From contig CAMATH010000005.1 in the NCBI GenBank assembly GCA_945860955.1, positions 1 through 64,000 on the forward strand: DNA of 64,000 nt. Reading direction: 5' to 3'. The notes beneath the pieces were generated by a model. That model saw nothing but the letters and a program-made list of their open reading frames with translations, ran no database searches and was not told where the DNA came from. This DNA is from Planctomicrobium piriforme (GTDB lineage Bacteria; Planctomycetota; Planctomycetia; Planctomycetales; Planctomycetaceae). This document shows positions 35,729 through 45,557 of the stretch, in pieces (within the stretch, counting starts at the first letter, position 1; every line of letters starts with the position of its first letter). Both the position numbers and the translations under genes were made by a program.

Positions 35729-36490
35729 TTGTCGCGTTCCGCCGCGGATTCGACTCCTTCCGAACATGTTTCGGGATCCATGAAGGGGCCAGACCCCGAT
35801 CGTCCGCAGTGTATGGTGGTTCTGGCACTGCTCCCGCCGTACACGATCGACGATGTGCATCGCGCCTATAAGGCGGGAGCCCTCAAGGTGCATCCTGACC
35901 ATGGGGGAAAGCCGGAAGATTTCGTGAAGCTGCGGGATGCCTACGAACAGGCGCAAGAATACGTCCGGTTTCACAGCGGACGTCGCGATTGGCTGGCGGC
36001 GCAAGTCGAACCGTATATGCGGATGCAAGAGGTCATTTCAGAAACCGAACGGCGTGGGGGAACGACCGTCGTTGAGTCTCTGGAATGGATGAACAGCTCG
36101 TTTGGCGACTTCTCCACATTGGCCGACCGGTTGCGCATGATTCGGTATCGCGGGCGCGACGACGGAGACGATTTTTTGCGTTTTCTGGCCGACAACCAGG
36201 GGAGCCTGACCTACCTCATGGAACTCGATCTTTCGGGAACACGCCTCACGTCCACCGGATTGTCGTGTTTGAAATCGATCAAGGCCCTACGGATCGTCAA
36301 TCTCCAGAACACCAACGCCACCGCGAAGGATGTCGCCGCCATACTGCGGATGCCTGAAATTCACGCGCTGAATATCCGGTCGACCCGGGTCAACTGGTGG
36401 CAACGGCTGCGATTGGGCTGGAAGCACCCCAAGATCCAATGGGACTATCAATCTCCTTCGGGCAAAAACAGCGGGGGGCCGTCGGCGTGA
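35729..36490 (+). CDS. J-domain-like protein with leucine-rich repeats
   Basis: A 253-residue protein. The TTG at 35729 is the probable start because GGAGGAGG lies 9 bases upstream inside the FHA gene; an ATG at 35780 is the alternative. Residues 30-75 look like a J-domain helix pair around the HPD tripeptide (residues 55-57, KVHPDHGGK), which in DnaJ proteins stimulates Hsp70. About 170-230 shows leucine-rich repeat pattern (MELDLSGTRLTSTGLSCL, LRIVNLQNTNATAKD, IHALNIRSTRV). The J-domain plus LRR layout and coupling to a double-FHA gene point to a chaperone-signalling pair of unknown role. Its 3' end overlaps the next gene by 43 bases, tail to tail. Confidence 0.75.
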   Translation: MSRSAADSTPSEHVSGSMKGPDPDRPQCMVVLALLPPYTIDDVHRAYKAGALKVHPDHGGKPEDFVKLRDAYEQAQEYVRFHSGRRDWLAAQVEPYMRMQEVISETERRGGTTVVESLEWMNSSFGDFSTLADRLRMIRYRGRDDGDDFLRFLADNQGSLTYLMELDLSGTRLTSTGLSCLKSIKALRIVNLQNTNATAKDVAAILRMPEIHALNIRSTRVNWWQRLRLGWKHPKIQWDYQSPSGKNSGGPSA

Positions 36491-37737
36491 TGCCGATAGG
36501 CTCCCAGAAACAACGAAAACCGTTCGTTGAGCCGCTCTTGTGCGGTCATGGTGGCCCCCCCCACACCCAGCGCGATTTCGATCGTATCATCCGCCGCCAG
36601 ACCGCTCGCTTTCAACAAGTCCAAGGCCTGCTTCACCTGTGGGTCATTCCGAATGCGATCACGTTGCGCCGGATCGATCTTGCCGGCGGCCTGGGCTTCC
36701 TGGTCCTTCCAGACTGTGACCCAGCGTCCCCCATCCAGTCGGGCCGAAAACAGCCCGTCGACAACCGCCCGGCGACGCTCGACTTCCAGCGTCAGCATTG
36801 TCGCGCGAAACCCTTCGATTTTCTTGTCGGCCGCCTCCTGCCGCGACTTTTCCAACCCCTTGGCTGACGCCACCCCCTTGGGCTTTCCCTGAGTTCCGCC
36901 GAGCGCGCCGGTGCCACCCAGCAATTCCCCCAATGTCGACGTCAGTTGAGACTGCGCGACCTGGGAAATCACCGCTCCCAGATCCGGAGGTTCCTGCCCG
37001 GCCCCGGTACCGACCAGCAGATCCGTCGTTCCCTGATAATCCAGAGACTGCCGTTCAACATACTCCAAGAGCGCCCGGCGGGCCTGCCACTCTTTGTCGG
37101 ACTGCCGTCGAATGGGTAATCGATCAAACAGATTCACCCGTTCGTCCGCGACGGAAAACCCCAGGTCGGCCAGCTCTTTCGACAGCGAACTCACGGATCT
37201 CGTGGCGACGTCTGGAAGTTGCTCACGCCAGGCGAGCATGGCGATCTGCCGCCGGTCGGCTGGTTTCAACAACTTGAGTTCAAACTGTCGCGCACCGACA
37301 TCAATGATCATGAATTGGTCGTCGAGTCGCGCCAATTCGGGCTCCAATCGTGCCAGATTTTTGTCAACGCGGGCTTGTTCCATCTCGATGAAGGACCGCA
37401 ATCGATCTTCACCGGCCCGGCGTTTCCGCCATTCTCCGAGGCGTTGCTTCAATTCACGCCATGCCTCACGCGCCTCCTGGACTTCGCGCACAGACTGCTT
37501 CTTGTAGAATTCGGGATAAGCCCGCTCCAGCCAACTCCGCTCGACAGCCACCACGAGGTCGCCCCTTGGTGACTGATGCAGAACCGCCCCCAGCAGTTTT
37601 GGACCGGACCCGATCTGGACGACGTCGACGGCGAGATCGTCGGATTTGGGCGGTTTACCAATCCCCGGCACCTTGATCGGCTTCGGAGGAGGGGCAATCA
37701 ACAGCCCGCACATCAGCAGCATCCAACCCAGATTCAT
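36448..37737 (-). CDS. Secreted coiled-coil protein of unknown function
   Basis: A 429-residue protein from the ATG at 37737, preceded by GGAGGCG. It starts with a signal peptide (MNLGWMLLMCGLLIAPP). The body is charged and helical: RSWLERAYPEFYKKQSVREVQEAREAWRELKQRLGEW, then ARLDDQFMIIDVGARQFELKLLKP, which could be a beta segment, and a Gln/Ser/Gly-rich stretch (AVISQVAQSQLTSTLGELL). No domain is recognised. It overlaps the convergent J-domain gene by 43 bases. It is likely periplasmic. Confidence 0.72.
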   Translation of the reverse strand: MNLGWMLLMCGLLIAPPPKPIKVPGIGKPPKSDDLAVDVVQIGSGPKLLGAVLHQSPRGDLVVAVERSWLERAYPEFYKKQSVREVQEAREAWRELKQRLGEWRKRRAGEDRLRSFIEMEQARVDKNLARLEPELARLDDQFMIIDVGARQFELKLLKPADRRQIAMLAWREQLPDVATRSVSSLSKELADLGFSVADERVNLFDRLPIRRQSDKEWQARRALLEYVERQSLDYQGTTDLLVGTGAGQEPPDLGAVISQVAQSQLTSTLGELLGGTGALGGTQGKPKGVASAKGLEKSRQEAADKKIEGFRATMLTLEVERRRAVVDGLFSARLDGGRWVTVWKDQEAQAAGKIDPAQRDRIRNDPQVKQALDLLKASGLAADDTIEIALGVGGATMTAQERLNERFSLFLGAYRHHADGPPLFLPEGD

Positions 37738-37863
37738 GATCGCCTCCACGTCGCGCGGACCCCGCAGGAATTATACTACGCTCGTTCGGCCAGGTGGAAC
37801 CTGCTTTCCGATCGGCCCGCGGTCGGGCCAATGTCCCATTCCCCGTGAACTCCAGGCGATCTC

Positions 37864-38424
37864 ATGCCCTCACCTTCTTCGCGAAATCCTGACACCGCGG
37901 AACGCGATGTCCGATTGTGGCTGGAACGAATTGTGATCGGCTTCAACCTTTGTCCCTTCGCCGGCCTGCCTTATCGAAACGGCACGGTGCGGATTGTGAC
38001 CAGCGAATCCACGACTCCCGACATTCTGCTGGCGGAATTGCGCGCGGAGTTGAACCTTCTGGACGAAACCCCCGCGACCGAACTGGAAACAACGTTGGTC
38101 GTCCTGACGAAGATGCTGGCGAAGTTCGACGACTACAATCAATTTCTTGATGAAGTCGACGACCTTGTGGTGGCGGAGGAATGGGACGGGATCTACCAGG
38201 TCGCCAGTTTTCATCCGGATTACCAGTTCGCCGAGACCCGGCCCGAAGACGCCGGCAATCTCACGAATCGCGCTCCATGGCCCATCCTGCACCTCTTGCG
38301 CGAAGAGAGCGTCGAACGGGCAATCAAGAGCGACCTGGATGTGGAGTCTATTCCCGGGAGGAACGTCGCGAAAATGGAATCGCTGACTCCGGAGGAACGA
38401 CGGGAGCTTTTTCCCTGGGCCTGA
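37864..38424 (+). CDS. DUF1415 family protein
   Basis: A 186-residue protein with the DUF1415 hallmarks: VRLWLERIVIGFNLCPFAGL near the N-terminus, YQVASFHPDYQFAET in the centre, and NLTNRAPWPILHLLREESVE. The family is widespread in bacteria and of unknown function; the conserved Cys-Pro-Phe and His-Pro-Asp-Tyr residues suggest an enzymatic or metal role. The length is normal. It is a single gene between two minus-strand genes. Confidence 0.88.
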   Translation: MPSPSSRNPDTAERDVRLWLERIVIGFNLCPFAGLPYRNGTVRIVTSESTTPDILLAELRAELNLLDETPATELETTLVVLTKMLAKFDDYNQFLDEVDDLVVAEEWDGIYQVASFHPDYQFAETRPEDAGNLTNRAPWPILHLLREESVERAIKSDLDVESIPGRNVAKMESLTPEERRELFPWA

Positions 38425-38512
38425 CGGTTACAGCGAGGTTTACCAGTCTACCCTGGTGACAAGGCGTCGAAAGGGACTGTCGCGATAACCTGCGCCGTGT
38501 CTGACTCGAAAT

Positions 38513-40639
38513 TCAATCGATGACTTCATTGACAAAATCCGGCGCGGGAGTTTCCGTCAGAAAGCGGAATTGCGCCCGGAGTGGCGTCGCTCCCGCAGGC
38601 GGAGTCACCCGCCGGTAGGTGCCGTCCGATTGCATCTCGCGCGCCTTGACGTTGTCGCCCAACAGTGTCGGCACAATCCATTCCAGCACCCGTTGCTTGA
38701 GCGCCGGCTCGACAATCGGAAACATGATCTCCACCCGCCGACGAAAATTCCGCGGCATCCAGTCGGCGCTCGAGAAGAAGACGTCGGCGTCGTTCCCCGC
38801 CCCGAAGATGAACATTCGGCTGTGTTCCAGAAACCTGTCAAGAATGCTGACGACCCGAATGTTGTCGGAGATCCCTTTGACGCCCGGCCGTAAGCAGCAG
38901 CTTCCGCGGATCAGCAGATCGATCTTCACCCCCGCCTGCGACGCCCGATAGAGCGCTTCGACCACTTCCGGATCGACCAGTTGGTTCAGCTTGGCGAAGA
39001 TCCGACCGCCGGTTTTCTCTTTGGCTTTCGCGGTCTCGCGCTCGATCAATTCCATGACCCGATCCTGCAGATAGTCGGGCGAGACCGTAAATCGCTGCCA
39101 GTTGTAGCCGGCGGAATAGCCTGTCAGGTAATTGAAGAGCGCCGACGCATCCTCCCCGAATTTGTCGCGTGCCGTGAACAGTCCTAAGTCGGTGTAGATC
39201 TTCGCGGTCGACGCGTTGTAGTTTCCGGTCCCCACATGGACATACCGGCGAATGCGTTCCGCCTCGCGACGGACAATCAGTGTCACCTTGCAATGCGTCT
39301 TCAGGTTGACGAAGCCATAGACGACGTGAACGCCCGCCCGCTCCATCTGGCGAGCCCACTTCACGTTCGACTGCTCGTCGAAACGGGCCAGCAGTTCGAC
39401 CACCGCCGTCACGCTCTTCCCTTTTTCGGCCGCGTTGATGAGCGCGCGAATCACCGGGCTTTCGCTGCCGGCCCGGTAAAGCGTCTGCTTGATCGCCAGG
39501 ACATCGGGGTCTTCCGCCGCTTGCTGCAAGAATTCGACGACACACTGGAACGACTCGTACGGATGGTGAATCAACACATCGCGTTTGCGAATCGTCGCGA
39601 AGACGTCCTCTCCTTCGGACATTCCCCGGGGTCGACGCGGAGTGAATGGTTCGTCGCGCAGGTGCGGATATTCGGGCAGGCCATGCCACTCCATAAACGC
39701 GGTGAGATCCAGCGGACCGGTCACCTCGTAGATCTCTTCGTTCATCAGCCCCAGCGGCCTGCGGACGGCGGCCACCAGGGCGGCGTCCGCACCCGGGGCA
39801 ACTTCCAGTCGGACGACGTCGCGGTGCCGCAATGCCTTCAGCCCCTCTTCCACCGCCTGCGAGAGATCCTGCAACACCTGATCGCCATCAATGTCCAGGT
39901 CGGCGTCTCGGGTAATGCGAATGGTGGTCCAGCACAGAATCTTCGATCCGCTGAACAATTGGTCGAGCCGGGAGCCTACCAATTGTTCCAGCAGCACGTA
40001 GTTGTCGGCACCACCGGGAACGCGAATCAATCGCGGCAATACGGGGGGCAGGTGCGCGACCGCCAGCAGTTTATTAGCGGCACCGGGGCGGTAGCTCGCC
40101 TGGTCGATCATCGCGGCGATATACAACCCGCGACTCCGCAGATGCGGCGTCGGATGGCTGGGGTCGATGGCGACAGGGGTCAGCACCGGGAACACGGTCT
40201 GCTGGAAGTAGGTGTCGAGATGCTGTTGTTGTTCCGGTGTGAGAGCGCTGGGGGCGAGGACGCGGATGCCGGCCTGTGCCAAGCCGGGCAACACCTGCTC
40301 GCTCAGGCAGGCGTACTGCCTCTCGACAAGGGTGTGGGTCTTGGAGTGAACCAGTTTGAACTGTTCGTGGGGACTGAGCGCCTCGGGCATCCGGTCTTCC
40401 GGGTCGGCGAGCCCCTGCATCTGTTCACGCAGGCCCGACACGCGGACCATCATGAACTCATCGAGATTCCCGCTGAAAATGCTGAGGAATTTCAGACGTT
40501 CCAGCAGCAGATTGCTCCCATCCTCGGCTTCTTCCAGAACCCGCGCGTTGAATTCCAGCCAGCTCAATTCGCGATTGACGAAGTGTTCTGGGCCGATTGT
40601 GACGACCGGCTTTCTGGAACGGGGGTTGGAGCTGGCCAT
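38513..40639 (-). CDS. ppk1: Polyphosphate kinase 1
   Basis: A 708-residue PPK1, which polymerises the ATP gamma-phosphate into inorganic polyphosphate and runs the reverse reaction. The N-terminal block FVNRELSWLEFNARVLEEAE is characteristic. The catalytic His, autophosphorylated in E. coli at 435, is in RRYVHVGTGNYNA (about residue 468), and the second conserved His is in DRFLEHSRMFIFG. Nucleotide-binding Arg and Asn residues (SNVKWARQMERAG) are present. The ATG at 40639 gives the normal length; 5' extension in frame is possible but lacks support. No ppx gene is nearby. Confidence 0.95.
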   Translation of the reverse strand: MASSNPRSRKPVVTIGPEHFVNRELSWLEFNARVLEEAEDGSNLLLERLKFLSIFSGNLDEFMMVRVSGLREQMQGLADPEDRMPEALSPHEQFKLVHSKTHTLVERQYACLSEQVLPGLAQAGIRVLAPSALTPEQQQHLDTYFQQTVFPVLTPVAIDPSHPTPHLRSRGLYIAAMIDQASYRPGAANKLLAVAHLPPVLPRLIRVPGGADNYVLLEQLVGSRLDQLFSGSKILCWTTIRITRDADLDIDGDQVLQDLSQAVEEGLKALRHRDVVRLEVAPGADAALVAAVRRPLGLMNEEIYEVTGPLDLTAFMEWHGLPEYPHLRDEPFTPRRPRGMSEGEDVFATIRKRDVLIHHPYESFQCVVEFLQQAAEDPDVLAIKQTLYRAGSESPVIRALINAAEKGKSVTAVVELLARFDEQSNVKWARQMERAGVHVVYGFVNLKTHCKVTLIVRREAERIRRYVHVGTGNYNASTAKIYTDLGLFTARDKFGEDASALFNYLTGYSAGYNWQRFTVSPDYLQDRVMELIERETAKAKEKTGGRIFAKLNQLVDPEVVEALYRASQAGVKIDLLIRGSCCLRPGVKGISDNIRVVSILDRFLEHSRMFIFGAGNDADVFFSSADWMPRNFRRRVEIMFPIVEPALKQRVLEWIVPTLLGDNVKAREMQSDGTYRRVTPPAGATPLRAQFRFLTETPAPDFVNEVID

Positions 40640-40890
40640 ATCGGAGGGAGCGAATTCAGAAGAAGTGCGGTTTCGCGAGAAGTGCGTGACGAAGAGAGCG
40701 AATTCTAATCCCAAGGGCCGCGTTTCTGGTAGTCGAATCGGATTCCGGGGTGCCAACCCGTTCTTCACAATTCGCGAACCGCGGCGGCTCGGCGAATTGA
40801 CCCGCAATCTGGCGGTGAATCTCCGGAAGCGGTATCGTACACCCCCCCATTCCTCAGCACTCCAGAATTTCGGAAGGTTCGTTCGGCACC

Positions 40891-41982
40891 ATGGAAGCCG
40901 GTATTGTCGGTCTGCCCAACGTCGGCAAAAGCACGCTCTTCAACGCGCTCACCAGTTCGAAGCAGGCTCAAGCCGCGAACTATCCGTTCTGCACCATTGA
41001 ACCGAACGAGGGGGTCGTCAGCGTCCCCGACGCTCGGCTCAGCCGGATCACCAAGCTCATTCCCCCGCAAAAGATCGTCCCGGCGGCCATCAAGCTGGTC
41101 GACATCGCGGGAATTGTGAAGGGGGCGAGTGAAGGGCAGGGGCTGGGGAATAAATTCCTCAGCCACATTCGGGAAGTCGACGCGATCATGCAAGTGGTCC
41201 GTTGTTTCGAGGATCCCGATGTGATCCACGTCACCGGGTCGGTGAATCCCGTCTCGGATGTCGAGACGATTGAACTGGAATTGATGCTCGCCGACTTGCA
41301 GGGGCTGGACAACGCCCTGCCCAAGGCCGAGCGGACGGCCAAAAGCGGGGACAAAGAAGCGGTGCATCGCGCCGGCGTGATGCGTCGCTGTCTGGAGCAT
41401 CTGAATACCGGACAGCCATTGCGGAAACTGACCTGGGATGCCAATGACGCCAAGGCAGTGAAGAGTTTCGGGCTGATGACAGCCAAGGCGATTTTGTATG
41501 TGGCGAACGTCGACGAGAACGACCTCGAAGGGAAGGGGCCGTTGGTGACGCAATTGCGCGAATTCGCAGCGAAGACGGGGGCCGAGGTCGTTCCGGTCTG
41601 CGCCAAGCTGGAAGCCGAGATTGCGGAATTGGAAGAGACCGACCGTCAGGAAATGCTTGCGTCGGTCGGACTTCCCGAGCCGGCGCTGGCGCTGTTGGCC
41701 CGGGCGGCGTACCGGGTACTGGGATTGCAGAGCTTTTTCACTGCGGGTGAGAAGGAAGTCCGCGCCTGGACCGTTCCGGTGGGAGCGACCGCTCCGCAAG
41801 CCGCCGGCGTGATTCACACCGATTTTGAAAAAGGATTCATCCGGGCCGAGATTTATTGCCTGGATGACCTGGAGAAGTACAAGACCGAAAAGGAAATCCG
41901 CTCGGCTGGCAAACTGCGGGTCGAGGGAAAGGCGTACGTGATGCAGGATGGCGACATCTGTCACTTCCTGGTGAATACGTAG
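40891..41982 (+). CDS. ychF: Redox-regulated ATPase YchF
   Basis: A 363-residue Obg-family P-loop protein. G1 [15 protein letters not shown]3 [10 protein letters not shown], and the N-x-D-E motif (NVDEN) that replaces the G4 NKxD box and makes YchF prefer ATP to GTP, are all present. A coiled-coil insert and a C-terminal TGS domain (about 280-363, ending [13 protein letters not shown]) complete the family layout. YchF binds ribosomes and influences translation and stress responses. It lies divergent from ppk1, with about 250 bases between the starts. Confidence 0.97.
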   Translation: MEAGIVGLPNVGKSTLFNALTSSKQAQAANYPFCTIEPNEGVVSVPDARLSRITKLIPPQKIVPAAIKLVDIAGIVKGASEGQGLGNKFLSHIREVDAIMQVVRCFEDPDVIHVTGSVNPVSDVETIELELMLADLQGLDNALPKAERTAKSGDKEAVHRAGVMRRCLEHLNTGQPLRKLTWDANDAKAVKSFGLMTAKAILYVANVDENDLEGKGPLVTQLREFAAKTGAEVVPVCAKLEAEIAELEETDRQEMLASVGLPEPALALLARAAYRVLGLQSFFTAGEKEVRAWTVPVGATAPQAAGVIHTDFEKGFIRAEIYCLDDLEKYKTEKEIRSAGKLRVEGKAYVMQDGDICHFLVNT

Positions 41983-42270
41983 GCTCGACCAAGAACCGCG
42001 ACTCGCCGGAAAATCAAAAAGTTTGTTTTTCCGGCGAAAGAGGCGCATTTCGTTGAATGGACCAAAACTGGGGTGGCTGGGCAGTCAACCTCTGCGGGTT
42101 GGGTTTCGTGTACTTTGTCGCCGCGAGATGGTTCAAACTCGTCTTGCCCGATTTTTCCGTTTCAGTTATTCAGTCCGCTCTCCACAGATTCGCTGGATTG
42201 GGTTGCGTCATCACATCCCTTACCCGATCCCACCTTCCCCCGGTTCGTCCCCTCCCTGGATCCCTTCCCC

Positions 42271-45165
42271 ATGACCGGTGTCCGCCGAGTCCGCACTGAT
42301 GCGCAGACCCGGACCGCGTGTCGGTCTGTTGTCCCGTGTCTGCTGTGTTTCGCGCTGCTGAACGGCTATGTTCAGTCAGCGGAGGCCCAGTCCAAAGCGA
42401 CGCCGCGCGGTGCTGCCGCCGACAAGCGGCTGCCCCGCAGTATCAAGGACACAGTCCTACCGGTCGCTGGCGAAGAACAGGATCTTCCGGAAACCTCGAT
42501 GGGAGTGGGCGGTTCCAAACCCCGTCGGTCGCTCACCGGCAATGACGAAATCGTCGAGATCGACGGTCCCCTCGCGGATGTGATCATTGAGGGAAACCGC
42601 ACGATCGCCGAGGAGGAGATCACCAAGCGAATCAAGACCCGTCCTGGACGCGAACCGAACGCCGAGCAGGTGAAGGACGACGTCAAAGCGCTTTATGCCA
42701 CCCGGTGGTTTTTCCGAATCGAGAACGAAGTTCGCCAGACCCCGGAAGGCCCGGTCCTGGTTTTCAAGGTGATCGAACGCCCCATCGTCAAGAGTGTCGA
42801 ATACAAAGGGGTTGAGGGGAACTGGGTTCCTGGAAGCAAAAAACGCGAACAGAAGCACTTGGCCGACCTGACGGGATTGAAAACCGGTTCGGGTTTTGAT
42901 GTGGGCACCAACCAGGAGGCGGCTCGCCGGATCGAGAGTTACTACCAGGAAAAGGGCTACGTCTACGCCAAAGTCACACTCGAAGAAGGGGACCAGCCCG
43001 AAGATCGCAATGTCGTCTTCGCCGTTGAAAAAGGCCCCAAGGTCCATGTCGACAAGGTGACGTTCTCTGGAAACACGTTCTTCGATTCCGGCACCCTGAC
43101 CACCCAGTTGCGCACGAAGAAACGCTTTCTGTGGCTGTTCGGTGGCAAGTACGACCCCGCGACACTGTCGGACGACATCGCCGCGCTCAAGGCGTACTAT
43201 CACAGCGTCGGATACTTCGACGTGAAATTGAAGCAGGAGATCTCTCAATCGGAAGATCGCTCGAGCGTCATGATCGAGTACCAGATCACCGAGGGGAAAC
43301 GCTACAAGGTCAACCGGATCCGATTCGAAGGGAACCGTGTCATTCCCGACGAGAGGCTCGGCGAAGGGATGAAGCTCAAGGAACAAGAGTATTTCAATGA
43401 ACGTTTCCTGACGGCTGACGTCGAGAAGATGACAAAGCAATACGACGAACTCGGGCGGATTTTTGCGACGATCAATCCAACCCCGACGTTCTCGGAAGCG
43501 GAAGGGACGCTCGACCTCGTGTTTTCGGTCGATGAAGATCGGCCATGGCGCGTGGGGAGAATCAACGTTCACATTCAGGGGGACCATCCGCACACCAAAG
43601 AGACGGTGGTTCGGAATCGACTCACGATGCGAACGGGCGACTTGGCGAGCCGCACCGCCATCAAGCGGAGCGAGCAACGTCTGGCCGGCTCGCAGGTGTT
43701 CGCCGGCGCGCAGCCAGGCAGCCCCGACCGACCACAGATCGTGGTCGCCCCGGCCAGCGGTTCGAAAGAGCGAAAGCCGAAAGTGAATCTCGCTCGCGGC
43801 CAGGCGGCCGACGAGCAGGATGAAACCGAAGAACGAGAACGACGACGCCCTTCCGCGACCGAGACCCGTCGCGCGACAGCAAATCGGTCCCGTGATGGAG
43901 CGAGCCGATCGACGAGTCTGTTTCAAGAACTCGCGTCGACCCGGGTGAGTCTTCCTCCCCTGTTCGAAATCGGACAGAACGAAGAAGTGACCATGCTCCG
44001 CGGTCAAAGCCCGGACTATGACCCGGGCCTGCCGTTTGGGGAGGAATCTCCGCTGGGGGGCAATGACGCGTTGCCGTTCGAACCGGAGACCCCTCCCGAT
44101 TATCTTGATTACGACGTCTTCGCGAAGGACACGCAGACCGGTCGCTTGAATATCGGTGTCGCGGTCAACAGTAACCAGGGGCTGGTGGGAACGTTCGTTC
44201 TCGAAGAAAACAACTTCGACCTGTTTCGCCCTCCCGAAAGCTTCGCCGACCTGGTGAGCGGAAACGCCTTTCGTGGCGGCTCACAACAGTTTCGACTTGA
44301 AGCGGTCCCCGGAACGCAACTCAGCCGCTATCTGGTGAGTTGGCGTGACCCGTACTTTTTGGACCAGAATTTCAGCTTGGGAACCAGCGCCTTCTACTAC
44401 CAGCGGTTTTTCCCGAACTGGAACGAACGGCGGGTCGGTGGTCGTATTTCCGTCGGTCGCCAGATCACACAAGAGTGGTCGGCAACCATGGCCCTGCGAC
44501 TTGAGGGAGTCAATCTCTCCAATCCGTCGTTTCCCACTCCCCAGGTGTTGCAGGAAGCGTTGGGTACATCGTTCCTGTCAACGGTTCGGGGCAGCGTCGT
44601 TCACGACACCCGGGACAGCCCGTTTCTGGCGGGGTCGGGACATTATCTTGAATTCGCCTACGAACAAGGCTTTGGCGAGTGGGTTTATCCCCGACTCGAA
44701 GCGGATGCCAAACAGTACTTCACGCTGTACGAACGTCCCACCGGCGGACACCGACAGATCCTGGCGCTCACCGGCAACCTGAGCTGGGCCGGCGATGCGA
44801 CGCCGATCTTCGAACGGTTCTATGCCGGCGGTTTTCAGAGTTTTCGCGGGTTCGCGTTCTACGGCGTCACGCCACGTGAGAACGGTGTTCGAACCGGTGG
44901 TCTCTGGCAGGCGCTTGGGTCCGCCGAGTACCTGTTGCCCATCACCGCCGACGACATGATCCAGGTGGTTGGCTTCACCGACTTCGGTACTGTCGACAGC
45001 ACTGTGACGATGGACTCGTTCCGACTGAGCGTCGGTACTGGTTTGCGGTTGACGATTCCCGCGATGGGACCGGTGCCGATCGCCCTCGACTTCGGCATTC
45101 CGCTCATGAAGCAGGACTTCGACAACACGCAGATCTTCGCGTTCTACCTGGGTGTGCAGCGATAA
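42271..45165 (+). CDS. bamA: Outer membrane assembly factor BamA
   Basis: A 964-residue Omp85 protein that folds beta-barrel proteins into the outer membrane. The ATG at 42271 precedes a signal-peptide segment (SVVPCLLCFALLNGYVQSAEA). POTRA repeats run from about residue 90 to 480 (EGNRTIAEEEITKRIK, VEYKGVEGNW, FSGNTFFDSGTLTTQL, FEGNRVIPDERLGEG). The barrel domain (about 620-964) begins GVAVNSNQGLVGTFVLEENN and ends with a terminal aromatic-type motif AFYLGVQR; FRGFAFYGV is the lid-lock region. Between about 485 and 605 lies a charged, Arg/Glu-rich low-complexity insertion, seen in other planctomycete BamA proteins as I recall. Repeat family 2 follows immediately. Confidence 0.93.
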   Translation: MTGVRRVRTDAQTRTACRSVVPCLLCFALLNGYVQSAEAQSKATPRGAAADKRLPRSIKDTVLPVAGEEQDLPETSMGVGGSKPRRSLTGNDEIVEIDGPLADVIIEGNRTIAEEEITKRIKTRPGREPNAEQVKDDVKALYATRWFFRIENEVRQTPEGPVLVFKVIERPIVKSVEYKGVEGNWVPGSKKREQKHLADLTGLKTGSGFDVGTNQEAARRIESYYQEKGYVYAKVTLEEGDQPEDRNVVFAVEKGPKVHVDKVTFSGNTFFDSGTLTTQLRTKKRFLWLFGGKYDPATLSDDIAALKAYYHSVGYFDVKLKQEISQSEDRSSVMIEYQITEGKRYKVNRIRFEGNRVIPDERLGEGMKLKEQEYFNERFLTADVEKMTKQYDELGRIFATINPTPTFSEAEGTLDLVFSVDEDRPWRVGRINVHIQGDHPHTKETVVRNRLTMRTGDLASRTAIKRSEQRLAGSQVFAGAQPGSPDRPQIVVAPASGSKERKPKVNLARGQAADEQDETEERERRRPSATETRRATANRSRDGASRSTSLFQELASTRVSLPPLFEIGQNEEVTMLRGQSPDYDPGLPFGEESPLGGNDALPFEPETPPDYLDYDVFAKDTQTGRLNIGVAVNSNQGLVGTFVLEENNFDLFRPPESFADLVSGNAFRGGSQQFRLEAVPGTQLSRYLVSWRDPYFLDQNFSLGTSAFYYQRFFPNWNERRVGGRISVGRQITQEWSATMALRLEGVNLSNPSFPTPQVLQEALGTSFLSTVRGSVVHDTRDSPFLAGSGHYLEFAYEQGFGEWVYPRLEADAKQYFTLYERPTGGHRQILALTGNLSWAGDATPIFERFYAGGFQSFRGFAFYGVTPRENGVRTGGLWQALGSAEYLLPITADDMIQVVGFTDFGTVDSTVTMDSFRLSVGTGLRLTIPAMGPVPIALDFGIPLMKQDFDNTQIFAFYLGVQR

Positions 45166-45328
45166 CCTCGACGTGCGGAGGACGGCCCTGAACTCATGAA
45201 ACGCTTTGGCCATTCCTTGAAAACCTCGCTTCACCCCTGCGCTGGCCCCCACGACGCACTTCGGCAATCGCCGTGCCGGCCATACGCGAAACATGCAACA
45301 AAAGCGGTCTTGATTTTTGGACGGGTTC
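45166..45328 (+). repeat. Dispersed repeat family 2, copy A
   Basis: About 160 bp starting at the bamA stop (CCTCGACGTGCGGAGGACGG), shared with 58251-58411. Common blocks include AACGCTTTGGCCATTC, CCCCCACGACGCACTTCG and GCAACAAAAGCG. No gene is supported. Positions 45333-45356, just downstream, carry a half of repeat family 3 (CGCTTCCTGACGGGCGCGGC). Confidence 0.85.
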
Positions 45329-45557
45329 TTACCGCTTCCTGACGGGCGCGGCTCTGTCAAAGGACGTCGTTTTCGGCTGCGGGGAGAATTGTGCGAATCG
45401 CGCAGCGTGCGTCAACGGGCGTGAGGTTGAAAAAGCGGGGATGCACTTCGGACCTCGCACCGCGGTCCGTTGTCATTTTTGGGTTGCCACGCACGTCCCA
45501 ATTCGGCATGATATCCACCGTCCCGTTCTACACTTGTCGAATCGTCGGCGGTCGGTC

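Noticed and set aside
45329-45557. N-terminal extension of the zinc-ribbon gene upstream of 45558
   Set aside because: The upstream translation lacks coding character and overlaps repeat families 2 and 3; MAIPVECTFC is a natural start.
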